Shown here one piece after another: positions 50,532-59,033 of a DNA stretch of 64,000 bases (the stretch's first letter is position 1; each line of letters opens with the position of its first letter). The translations under genes were made by a program, and so were the position numbers. The notes under the pieces were generated by a model, which was not told the DNA's origin, did no database searches, and was given only the letters and a program-made list of their open reading frames with translations. Source of the DNA: Chrysoperla carnea (lineage: Eukaryota; Arthropoda; Insecta; Neuroptera; Chrysopidae); assembly GCF_905475395.1 (NCBI RefSeq), contig NC_058337.1, positions 138,453,172 through 138,517,171 on the forward strand. The letters run 5' to 3'.

Positions 50532-50735
50532 CTATAAAAGGAGACTTTTTTTATCAATATATGAATCGTGTAAAGAGTCGAACACTAACCACCTGACTTT
50601 AACGTTGGATCTACGTTTAGCTAAGACCTTTTCCACTAAATAAATGTTTGGATCGTGAACTTTTTGTAATTCTTCGGCATAGAAACCACCCTTTATATCT
50701 TCGTTGCTGTTATCCTTCAATGAATATACAGGTCT
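50532..50735 (-). pseudogene. Polinton integrase C-terminal fragment with chromodomain (element 2)
   Basis: Diverged relative of 1884-2120: KGGFYAEELQKVHDPNIYL and VLAKRRSNVKVRWLVFDSL. The satellite replaces everything upstream, so the integrase core is absent in this element too. Confidence 0.8.
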
Positions 50736-51730
50736 CTTTCTAAACAGGTCTGTTTCTAAACAGGTCTGTTTCTAAACAGGTCTCTTTCTAAACAGGTCTC
50801 TTTCTAAACAGGTCTGTATCTAAACAGGTCTGTATCTAAACAGGTCTCTTTCTAAACAGGTCTCTTTCTAAACAGGTCTGTTTCTAAACAGGTCTGTATC
50901 TAAACAAGTCTCTTTCTAAACAGGTCTGTTTCTAACCAGGTCTGTTTCTAACCAGGTCTCTTTCTAAACAGGTCTCTTTCTAAACAGGTCTCTTTCTAAA
51001 CAGGTCTCTTTCTAAACAGGTCTGTATCTAAACAGGTCTGTATCTAAACAGGTCTCTTTCTAAACAGGTCTCTTTCTAAACAGGTCTGTATCTAAACAGG
51101 TCTCTTTCTAAACAGGTCTCTTTCTAAACAGGTCTGTTTCTAAACAGGTCTCTTTCTAAACAGGTCTGTTTCTAAACAGGTCTGTATCTAAACAGGTCTC
51201 TTTCTAAACAGGTCTCTTTCTAAACAAGTCTCTTTCTAAACAGGTCTGTATCTAAACAGGTCTGTTTCTAAACAGGTCTGTTTCTAAACAGGTCTGTATC
51301 TAAACAGGTCTCTTTCTAAACAGGTCTCTATCTAAACAGGTCTCTTTCTAAACAGGTCTCTTTCTAAACAGGTCTGTATCTAAACAGGTCTGTTTCTAAA
51401 CAGGTCTGTTTCTAAACAGGTCTGTATCTAAACAGGTCTCTTTCTAAACAGGTCTCTATCTAAACAGGTCTCTTTCTAAACAGGTCTGTATCTAAACAGG
51501 TCTGTTTCTAAACAGGTCTGTTTCTAAACAGGTCTGTATCTAAACAGGTCTCTTTCTAAACAGGTCTGTATCTAAACAGGTCTCTTTCTAAACAGGTCTC
51601 TTTCTAAACAGGTCTGTTTCTAAACAGGTCTGTTTCTAAACAGGTCTGTATCTAAACAGGTCTCTTTCTAAACAGGTCTGTATCTAAACAGATCTGTATC
51701 TAAACAGGTCTGTATGTAAACAGGTCTGTT
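50733..51730 (+). repeat. 16-bp tandem satellite, main array
   Basis: About 62 copies of TAAACAGGTCT(C/G)T(T/A)TC. Three versions (CTCTTTC, CTGTATC, CTGTTTC) alternate irregularly, with higher-order blocks repeated near 51200-51500. The unit is uniform, with no unique spacers. Confidence 0.95.
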
Positions 51731-51845
51731 TAATACTGGTCTGTACCTGTTTAATACTGGTTTTAACCTGTTTAATACTGGTCTGTATCTGTTTAATACA
51801 GGTTTTGACCTGTTTAATACTGGTCTGTTTAGAAACCGGTATGGT
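51731..51845. repeat. TTTAATACTGG variant repeats closing the satellite
   Basis: Units TGTTTAATACTGGT(C/T)(T/T)G, also present at 4996-5100 and near 4333-4360, flank the 16-bp array in all copies and probably belong to the same satellite unit. Confidence 0.75.
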
Positions 51846-51847
51846 TT

Positions 51848-52803
51848 TCAGTATATTATATTTTCTTCCCTTAACTCTTGTATCAAACTATTGATTTCAT
51901 TTTGATGGCTGAAATTTCCCGCGTCACGTGATGCGCATAACAGCCGTAATCTGTCACAAAGTTCATCGATTGTATTCCAGTACACATAGTCTATGGGATT
52001 ATTAGTTACTCGTGATAATGTTGAGCCGATGGGTATAGATGTTTCTTAATGATATTTTTATACTTAAAACTTTTAGTTCCTTGAATTTGACCCTGAGAGT
52101 CATAATTCCGTCTATTAGCGTTTGTTGATGTTACAATTTCCAAATAGTTACGCATGTCTTGCTCTGAATAATTTTTTGGTATCTGTTTTACTAAAAGCTC
52201 ATATAAACCTGATGTTCCGTCATACCATTTTTCGTTGACTTGTATATTGTTATGCTTAATGTAAACAACTGAATTACCTACATATAATCTATCAGCAGCA
52301 TTATCATAACGTAATCCGTAAATATTATCGATAAGCTTATCATCTTTATTCGATAATATAAAATAAATGTATTTACCAGCCACATCTCCATAAGTCTTTG
52401 TAAAATGTTGAAGTGCATGATGATTATTCTCTGGTGATTTTATAATCTTCCTAAATACAACATCAGGAGTGTGTAATGCCTCATCCTCGTAGGTGTCTGA
52501 TAGATTTTGTTTTGTGACTACTGGAGTATCTTCAAATAATTTTCGAGCCTTCATTGGCGTATAATTTAATAGTTCATCTTTATTGTCTTCTAAGGTATCA
52601 TCTTCTATCTTGCGTTTTATATTAATTCGAGTAAAATCGTTTTTGTTCTCTTGTTTTTCTACTAGCTGATTCAACGGATCAGTGATGGGCTTAAATGTTT
52701 TTTCTAATGAAATGGTCGCTCTTTGTTCATCAGCTTTGAGTGCGTTATACTTTTTCTGTATAATATCGCTCAACTTAGCTAGCTGTTTCGTTGTCTGAAG
52801 CAT
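51848..52803 (-). pseudogene. Polinton-associated 265-aa-type protein, frameshifted at C-terminus
   Basis: The N-terminal half is a coiled coil (TTKQLAKLSDIIQKKYNALK) and a charged linker. The C-terminal half has strands IYGLRYDNAADRLYVGN and WYDGTSGLYELLVKQIP, recognisable in many insect Polintons. A frameshift near 52030 moves the last 60 codons (NPIDYVYWNTIDELCDRLRL to the stop at 51848) into another frame. Its role in the virion or replication is unknown. Confidence 0.7.
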
Positions 52804-53073
52804 GTTATCACATGAAAGCTCACAAGTTAAATGACCTATACAGTTGATAAACAGCGCTTAATAACCTAACAAGCATCATCAATCAACCTATATAATATGC
52901 TCTTTATAAGGAATAATAAATCAACTTGTACTACAGATTAGATAAAAAAAAATTTTTATTTAAAAAAAATTACAATTTTAGATTAAAAAAATACAAAATA
53001 TGAATAAAGACAATTATTTTATTTTTTAATATTATTTATTGTTAAAACTTTTTTAATCATTAACACTAATTTA
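52804..53073. other. Intergenic AT-rich spacer
   Basis: Runs of A and T and a possible polyadenylation site for the minus-strand genes. No gene seen. Confidence 0.55.
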
Positions 53074-53562
53074 TCAACAACAAGCACCTCCGTATAAAGA
53101 TCTATTAAAAAAATAATGTAATAAATACATAATAATATTTGTGGTACAATGTTTATGTTGATAGATGCATAGAGCTTTTGATACACTGTCATTCTTATGA
53201 AGTGGTTTTCCACCATCCAAATTTTCAATGTGGACTGCCCTTGTTGAATTTCGAATTAATTTTTTAATCCAAATTTTCTTTTCTTCACCTTTGCAGTATA
53301 TTACATTATAATTAGCAATGTGTGTTAAAATGGCTGATAACTCGCAATAATCGGTGGCTCCTTGATTCCAGTATAAGCCATGGTAATTATTTGAGAGCCA
53401 AATTGCTTGCTTCTTATCCGAATCACTTAATGTGTTAAATGGAAATGGCGGTTTGAATACATAATGTCCAAAGTGGTTACCATTTGTATCCACAAAACTA
53501 AGTTCTTTAACGATGAATTCATGGTTTACTTTGAAACCCTGTACGTCCACTATGTACGCCAT
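53074..53562 (-). CDS. Polinton-associated protein, VDVQGF family (162 aa)
   Basis: Homologue of the 166-aa proteins of element 1: MAYIVDVQGFKVNHEFIVKE, the FKPPFPFNTLS segment near residue 38, NNYHGLYWNQG near residue 62 and NVIYCKGEEKKIW near residue 88, with a Cys-His-rich C-terminus. Intact. It ends one base from the capsid gene stop-to-start region, so both are probably transcribed together. Confidence 0.7.
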   Translation of the reverse strand: MAYIVDVQGFKVNHEFIVKELSFVDTNGNHFGHYVFKPPFPFNTLSDSDKKQAIWLSNNYHGLYWNQGATDYCELSAILTHIANYNVIYCKGEEKKIWIKKLIRNSTRAVHIENLDGGKPLHKNDSVSKALCIYQHKHCTTNIIMYLLHYFFNRSLYGGACC

Positions 53563-53563
53563 T

Positions 53564-54760
53564 TTAAACTACTCTATTCACAATATTCGTAAGTGGATTG
53601 TATTTAAATAATCGATCATGGAACACTATACAATACGCACGCGTTTTAGCTGGGAAATTAACACTAGCTTCAAACTCAACGCGCAAGTCCACTGTTGTAG
53701 ATTTAAGTGACTCTGGGTGCTTCGAACAGTCAATGACAAATAGAGGTGATTTATTTATAAACGTTTCTTCATCTAGCAATGGTTCTGTTATAGAGCGTCT
53801 ATAGTACGATTTTTGAAAATTGCAATACATTTCATACAGTAACGCTGTTTGATTATTTGTGTAATTTAGATTCAAATTCACATATGGGTAGGCTTCACCA
53901 TTTAAATAGACTTTCAAATTTGTTATGTTACAATGGTCAAACTGACTGGAATCTTTTAAAATGTTGCGGTCACGATTTGTTTGGAAACAGATAACAGCGT
54001 AGTTAGGACATTCTACACTAGTTTTAACACTCCATACATGTCTATCAGTTAATGGTAGTTCTGGTATAAGTAGACATTCCATTGATCGAAACCATAACCT
54101 CAAATCATCATTTTGATTGACTAAGTTGTATAATTTGACTCGCATTTTATCAGACACTTTAACGTATGGAACACACCATTCTAATTTGTTGATTTTAATT
54201 TTAGGTTTGCTTGTTGCGACAGTTGAGGTAAAACAATTAATATCATCATTTGCACGAACAATAACGATTTCTTGTTTCATGTTTACGAGAATTTTAGGAT
54301 AATCTTCAAAAAAACCCATATACATTTTCAACGGAATACGAACATTGAAGTAACCAGCAGCATTCTTTTTAAAATTTTCACCAAAGCCAGCATTTTCTAA
54401 AGCTTTACTTTGATTTTCGTTTAGGGATAGATAGTTTTTGATAGTGCTAACGATGCCTACGTTATTAATCACATCAATTACCTTACCACCAATTTCATAA
54501 CGAATTTCATGAAACATAAATGATATAGCATTCGATATGAAGCTGGCTGCATTTGTATCATCATCATCAGTCACTTGACCTTCGATATTTAAAACACTTT
54601 CACTTGGTAATGTGTACAAGTCTTGTGATTGAATGCAAATTCTACTCTCATCGCTTGATTCAAATTTCGATGAATTATAAGCTTGGTGGTTGTGATACTC
54701 TAGTCCTGTAATAACATTATCGTACTCAGGTACATTGGTCACTTCTAGTATTTCTGCCAT
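53564..54760 (-). CDS. Polinton major capsid protein (double jelly-roll type)
   Basis: Intact 398-aa protein. The SESVLNIEGQV start, FMFHEIRYEIGGKVIDVINN and the C-terminal VDLRVEFEASVNFPAKTRAYCIV are strand-rich segments of the kind found in Polinton and adintovirus major capsid proteins. In related viruses these form the double jelly-roll hexons of an icosahedral shell. Its position next to penton, protease, PLA2 protein and ATPase supports the call. I rely on gene order and pattern, not on an alignment. Confidence 0.75.
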   Translation of the reverse strand: MAEILEVTNVPEYDNVITGLEYHNHQAYNSSKFESSDESRICIQSQDLYTLPSESVLNIEGQVTDDDDTNAASFISNAISFMFHEIRYEIGGKVIDVINNVGIVSTIKNYLSLNENQSKALENAGFGENFKKNAAGYFNVRIPLKMYMGFFEDYPKILVNMKQEIVIVRANDDINCFTSTVATSKPKIKINKLEWCVPYVKVSDKMRVKLYNLVNQNDDLRLWFRSMECLLIPELPLTDRHVWSVKTSVECPNYAVICFQTNRDRNILKDSSQFDHCNITNLKVYLNGEAYPYVNLNLNYTNNQTALLYEMYCNFQKSYYRRSITEPLLDEETFINKSPLFVIDCSKHPESLKSTTVDLRVEFEASVNFPAKTRAYCIVFHDRLFKYNPLTNIVNRVV

Positions 54761-54835
54761 TCTTCTTCTTCTTCTTAATACAATTGAATTTTATTCGTAT
54801 AACTGATTTCTTTATTTTAAACCAGCAACTAAATT

Positions 54836-55015
54836 TTACCCAACAATTGGCCGTTTTAGTTTTAAGCCAATTGATTGAAGAAATTTTCTATTTTCGTATG
54901 ATAACTGTTTGTGATTATTTATTCTATTGTTGCTCGATTGAGGTTGTTTTATGAGACGGTTTGTAGAAACACTGCCTCCAGCATAACGTGTAGGATGATT
55001 AAATACAAAACCCAT
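54836..55015 (-). CDS. Small Polinton ORF (59 aa) overlapping the penton stop
   Basis: Starts MGFVFNHPTRYAGGSVSTNR and ends LKRPIVG. Its ATG overlaps the penton stop codon as TAATG, a strong sign of coupled expression on one transcript. Rich in Asn, Arg and Lys. Function not recognised; it may be a small virion or core protein. Confidence 0.5.
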   Translation of the reverse strand: MGFVFNHPTRYAGGSVSTNRLIKQPQSSNNRINNHKQLSYENRKFLQSIGLKLKRPIVG

Positions 55016-55692
55016 TATATCTTTTTCAAGTGTAATCCAATTGTAATGTTTTCACCTCGAAAGTTAACTAATTTACCAGTTTGGTCCACTAACGTGAGCG
55101 TAATGTTGCTTATAGTTTGACAGTTGATTGGTAAATAAATAACATTCATAGGATGTATCACAATTTTATAACCTGGTGGTAGATTTGGTGAAAAATGAAA
55201 CAATGTGTGACTGATTTCATTGTTATGATACGATCCATTTGTAATATTACATTGAACATAAATTGTTTCTACAGGTAAAATATTAACTGTATTGTCACTT
55301 TCATGCCTTTTATTTGCATCTAGTTTTCGTTTATTAAATCCCAACATGCGACAAACAGAATCTGATGGTTCACAGTTTATTATCACAGTACACTTTATTT
55401 CACATTTTAAAGCATTTGTATTAACATTTATTTGTAGTGTCACCTCATCGCCTACAGCTTCTTTTAAATAACGTTCAATATCTTCAACTTCATAAGATCC
55501 TGGTGGTATTTCTATGACTTTATCATCGTAATAAAACATGTTATTGTGGCTGTGTATATTAGGTATGGAATTGTACCCTTGTAAATCTACTAGACCCATT
55601 TCATAATTTTCATTTTTATCTAATTCAATTGGTGGAGAATAGTCTGTTGTTAAAAAAGAGCTATTCCCTGTAAATGTAAGCATGTATGACAT
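55015..55692 (-). CDS. Polinton penton (minor capsid, single jelly-roll) protein
   Basis: Intact 225-aa protein starting MSYMLTFTGNSSFLTTDYSP, with PPIELDKNENYEMGLVDLQG near residue 20 and IPPGSYEVEDIERYLK near residue 60, the usual start of this family, and a strand-rich C-terminal half. In Polinton-like viruses this protein occupies the vertices of the capsid. Gene order (major capsid, penton, protease) fits. Confidence 0.75.
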   Translation of the reverse strand: MSYMLTFTGNSSFLTTDYSPPIELDKNENYEMGLVDLQGYNSIPNIHSHNNMFYYDDKVIEIPPGSYEVEDIERYLKEAVGDEVTLQINVNTNALKCEIKCTVIINCEPSDSVCRMLGFNKRKLDANKRHESDNTVNILPVETIYVQCNITNGSYHNNEISHTLFHFSPNLPPGYKIVIHPMNVIYLPINCQTISNITLTLVDQTGKLVNFRGENITIGLHLKKI

Positions 55693-55729
55693 CTTGATTT
55701 TGAATGAAGTAAATACAAGACTTGCTGGT

Positions 55730-56100
55730 TTATTTATTTAATAAAAATTGTATACATAGATGTCCACAAATCGGAGTATTAAACTGTTGTTGCCTATCAA
55801 AATTATATTGAATGTCACATCCGTTAAAATATTTAATGATTTCCACTGGCGGTCTCAAATTTCCAAAACTATCATAATAGATGACACTTCGATTGTACTT
55901 TTTATATGCCGTCCAGTGTGTGCCACTATTTTTGGATACATCATGGTTGATAATTCCTGTTTCATATTTATATGGTCTTTTGGGTAGGGTGTCACGCATA
56001 AAAACACCACGAAAATACGGAATTTTAAATTGTTTAGCATACACACGTAGCTCCGTATCGTAAAGCGCTCTACGTGGTAGCGTTTCAATTAGTTTTTTGC
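55730..56100 (-). CDS. Adenovirus-type cysteine protease
   Basis: The open frame runs from within the end of the PLA2 gene to 55730. The catalytic histidine lies in KNSGTHWTAYKK, the acidic residue in IYYDSFGNLRPP, and the cysteine in NTPICGHLCIQF. The protease matures capsid proteins in related viruses. No in-frame ATG is found upstream of the one at 56044, yet conserved sequence (LPRRALYDTEL) extends further up, so the true start overlaps the PLA2 gene, is non-AUG, or has been lost. The coordinates include that conserved extension. Confidence 0.75.
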
Positions 56101-56874
56101 TAAATATAATCCCATGCCTTTGTTGTATGGTCTTAAATACAAGCCATTACCCATTGCTATAGCTTCCATTGTTTTGTTGTGTCTTTGACTCTCATTAAGT
56201 TGATCACGAGCACTTTTATAATTTGTAACGGCTTTAGCAATACCCGACGCTCCACCAGCCAAAGCACCTAAAGCAGAGAGTCCTGCGAATATTGGAATTA
56301 ATGGAAGTATACCACCAGACTTTGGAACTGGTATTACACGTGTGGGTGCTTTAATACGTTGACCTCGCACGGCTGCTTTTGCTATTTTTACTGCTGCTTT
56401 TAAGTCCGTTGGTTGTGATTTTTTCAATGCATTTCGTGCCTTTCGCACTGATGCTGTAAAGTTTATAGTTTTCTTTGTCTTTTTCATCTTTTTCTTTTTT
56501 AATCCCATACCAAGTGAAGTTTTTGCCTTCATGGCGCCTGTAACGAATAAAGCGGATGCTTTTTCACCAATTGTTGAATCAGATGCTTTGGCACGTTTCC
56601 AAGCGGCTTCAGCTAATTTTTTATCTGCTAGATGACGCTCCTTTAAGTCTTTACTTTTTGAATATGCTATATCATGTACCATACAAGCCTGATCCAATGT
56701 GTTTTTTGGTTTATCACCACGCGCTAATCGTTCTGCCAGCTTAGTTCCAGGTCCACAATATTGATAAGTTGGTATGTGTAACTCAAACGGTAATTTATTT
56801 ATAAGTGTGTTAACAATACCTCTTCCTTTGTGTTGTTGCTTCTGATGTGACATACTACTAAATGATTTAAACAA
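56089..56874 (-). CDS. Polinton virion protein with phospholipase A2 domain (261 aa)
   Basis: The N-terminal half carries the PLA2 calcium loop YQYCGPGTKLAERL and the catalytic HD motif CMVHDIAYSKSKD, the same arrangement as in parvovirus VP1. The middle is strongly basic (LKKKKMKKTKKT) with alanine-rich helices, and the C-terminal part has a glycine-rich hydrophobic stretch (LIPIFAGLSALGALAGG). In parvoviruses PLA2 opens endosomal membranes during entry. A similar role here is inference. Intact. Confidence 0.75.
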   Translation of the reverse strand: MFKSFSSMSHQKQQHKGRGIVNTLINKLPFELHIPTYQYCGPGTKLAERLARGDKPKNTLDQACMVHDIAYSKSKDLKERHLADKKLAEAAWKRAKASDSTIGEKASALFVTGAMKAKTSLGMGLKKKKMKKTKKTINFTASVRKARNALKKSQPTDLKAAVKIAKAAVRGQRIKAPTRVIPVPKSGGILPLIPIFAGLSALGALAGGASGIAKAVTNYKSARDQLNESQRHNKTMEAIAMGNGLYLRPYNKGMGLYLAKN

Positions 56875-56905
56875 TTAAGTTCACATATATTTAAATGTTT
56901 ATAAA

Positions 56906-57238
56906 ATGGGTTGTATTGAAATTTTAGTCTTAGTTACATTAAAAATGCGTTTTCATAAACAACAACCCGCTCTGAGTGTTGAAAATTTAATACCAGAAAA
57001 TACAGACACACAAACATATCATGGTCCTCTATTTTCAGATTCACTACGAACAATAATATGTGGCCCTAGTGGTTGTGGTAAAACCAATGTTATGTTGAAT
57101 TTAATTTATGATGAAAACGGTTTACGCTTTGAAAACATTTATGTGTACAGTAAACCAACCGAAATATCAATTACTAGAAGAGACTTTAAAATTAGTGGAA
57201 GGGGTTGGATATTTTCCATTTAGTGATACTAGTGGAAC
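56906..57238 (+). pseudogene. Polinton packaging ATPase (FtsK/HerA type), truncated and frameshifted
   Basis: Divergent from the PLA2 gene. The Walker A motif ICGPSGCGKTNVML is near residue 50, followed by IYDENGLRFENIYVYSK. An 8-bp deletion after AGTAAA, relative to the palindromic element, shifts the frame, and the sequence stops at the Rickettsia junction before the Walker B region. This ATPase would power DNA packaging into capsids. Confidence 0.85.
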
Positions 57239-57739
57239 AATTCTTCTTTTTATAATTTGCAAATAAATAACAGCCACTATATAAATTCGACTTTTGTTAA
57301 TACCAACTTTGCAAGCAATATCATTTTAAATAGTGAAGATTTTAGTAAATTTCTATCAAATATATTAATTACTTCAGTAAAGGATTTACCAAAAACTACT
57401 AATTTAGCAAATATGAATTTAGCAAATTTTGACTTAAGTAATTAAATATTTAACGCAGTTAACTTTTCTGGTGCTATTTTTAAAAATGCTAATTTAGCAA
57501 ATACAGCGATTCAAAACTCTACTATAGAGAAAGCCGATTTTTCTAATGCAATAGTTAGTAAAACAGACTTTTCAAACTCTACATTAACGGATAGTATATT
57601 TAAATCGGCTAAAATTGATCAAGCTAATTTCACTGGTAGTAACTTAACTAATGCTGACTTTACTGAGGCAGAAATTAAAAATACTCAGCTTGATAAGGCT
57701 ACAACTACCGGAGTAAAGGGGATAGATAGTTCTAATTGA
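57239..57739 (+). pseudogene. Pentapeptide-repeat protein, 5'-truncated at Polinton junction, nonsense mutation
   Basis: The frame is open from the junction and shows about 25 imperfect A(D/N)LxN/F repeats such as NLANMNLANFDLSN and NFSGAIFKNANLANTAI. A TAA at 57443-57445 interrupts it. The frame continues to TGA at 57737-57739. Pentapeptide repeats fold as a right-handed helix; the function here is unknown. The N-terminal part lies beyond the junction. Confidence 0.75.
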
Positions 57740-57789
57740 TAAAATAAAGAATCAGAATTTTATCTCAAGAGTTAACGATTAGGTAAAAA

Positions 57790-58030
57790 TCCGTATTGTA
57801 CCAGATAGTTATTAAAAAAATGTTATATTTTATTCAAATATAGGTGACCTTATATGTCATTCCCACATAGGCTTTGCCTGCGTGAATCATTTTCCCCTGT
57901 CATCATCCCGTGGCTTGACCACGGGATCCAGTTAAAAATACTAATAAAATTAGTATTTTAAATTATTTTTCCTGGATTGCCACGCTCATTTCATTCGCTC
58001 GCAATGACGATTTGAAAACCTAATAAAAAC
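57790..58030. repeat. Rickettsia palindromic repeats
   Basis: A diverged copy of the unit at 14797 (AGTTATTAAAAAAATGTTAT), then TCATCCCGTGGCTTGACCAC and CGCTCGCAATGACG palindromes. No gene seen. Confidence 0.7.
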
Positions 58031-58079
58031 TATCTGGTACTATTAAAATTCGTTAGGATTAGTAGAAAGAAGTATTTAA

Positions 58080-58200
58080 CTGTTAAAAAACTTTTTAATT
58101 TTCAGCTCATCTTCTTTTGTATAAGAAGCTATTTCTTGGTCTTTCAAATCGAACTGACCATGCAAAGAAAGATAAACAGGATTTTTTTTATTAACTATTT
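58080..58200 (-). pseudogene. C-terminal remnant of a Rickettsia protein
   Basis: About 38 codons (NPVYLSLHGQFDLKDQEIAS, ending KIKKFFNS) open from the IS200 border to a stop. The 5' part is cut by IS200 copy C. Not identified. Confidence 0.5.
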
Positions 58201-58785
58201 TATGTAGTTAAGTGGGATAGGGTTAACACCCTCGCCTTTAGGCGAACACTTTAGTATAATCTATCTAATAGGTTACTAGAGGCAGAGATGGAATATAGGA
58301 GAGGGTCTCATAGCCTGTATGATTTAAAGTATCATATAGTGTTTTGTACAAAGTACAGGTATAGAGTTTTAACTGGGCAAATAGCAAGTAGAGCAAGGGA
58401 AGTAATTCAGGAAATATGTGCAGCTAATTACATAGATATAATTAGTGGCAGCATAAGTCCTGATCATGTTCATATATTAGTATCAGTTCCACCGAGTATC
58501 TCAATATCTAAGGTGTTACAATATATTAAAGGAAAGAGTAGTCGTAAATTGCTACAGGAATTTGAACTACTTCGTAAGCGATATTGGGGTCAACATCTTT
58601 GGGCTAGAGGGTATTTTGTTGTTACAGTTGGTAATGTGAATTCAGAAGCAGTACAGAAGTATATAGAGCAACAAGAAGAATATCATAAAAAAGATGATTT
58701 TAGAATATCAGAGTTTTAGCGTTTACGCTTTTAATCTGCTTTGCAAGCGTAAACCAAACTACCGGCTTTAGACGGTAGTAATTTA
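58201..58785 (+). mobile_element. IS200/IS605-family insertion, copy C
   Basis: Left end TATGTAGTTAAGTGGGATAG and right end CCGGCTTTAGACGGTAGTAA with the family hairpins. It is followed by the IS256 C-terminal piece, the same joint as copy B. Confidence 0.85.
58288..58719 (+). CDS. tnpA: IS200 TnpA transposase
   Basis: Intact 143 aa, HUH motif SPDHVHILVSVPP and the tyrosine segment VQKYIEQQEEYH. It differs from copy D by two residues (NYI versus NYT, VVTV versus VATV). Confidence 0.9.
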   Translation: MEYRRGSHSLYDLKYHIVFCTKYRYRVLTGQIASRAREVIQEICAANYIDIISGSISPDHVHILVSVPPSISISKVLQYIKGKSSRKLLQEFELLRKRYWGQHLWARGYFVVTVGNVNSEAVQKYIEQQEEYHKKDDFRISEF

Positions 58786-59029
58786 TACAACTAATGCTGT
58801 GGAATCTGTCAATAGTCAGTTATGTAAGGTGACTAAAAATAAGAGAGTTTTCCCAAATGATAATGCTGTTTTTAAAAGCTTATATTTGGCAATTGATTAT
58901 ATGACTAGAAAATGGTCTATGCCCGTCCCAAATTGGAACGCGGCTATGGCTCATTTTTTAATTAAATTTAAAGGAAGATTCTGGGGATTTGAAAAAATTT
59001 ACACAGTTAATTGGAAAGACTCGATTTAA
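58786..59029 (+). pseudogene. IS256-family transposase, C-terminal fragment
   Basis: [20 protein letters not shown] to MAHFLIKFKGRFWGFEKIYT, with the natural stop at 59029. It has no frameshift, unlike the copy at 24488, and ends 5 bp from the radA stop. The N-terminal two-thirds are missing. Confidence 0.8.
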
Positions 59030-59033
59030 CATT

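Larger units (their letters stand above)
39682..57238. mobile_element. Polinton/Maverick (adintovirus-like) element 2, right end lost
   Basis: It contains most Polinton hallmark genes: protein-primed DNA polymerase B, integrase chromodomain remnant, double jelly-roll major capsid, penton, adenovirus-type protease, phospholipase-A2 protein and packaging ATPase. The left terminal repeat is present. The right side stops inside the ATPase at about 57238, joined to Rickettsia DNA. With the LINE (about 4.3 kb) removed, the Polinton part is about 13 kb. Confidence 0.9.

Noticed and set aside
50733-51730. CRISPR array
   Set aside because: The repeats are 16 bp, contiguous and without unique spacers, and no cas genes are present. 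It is a satellite.
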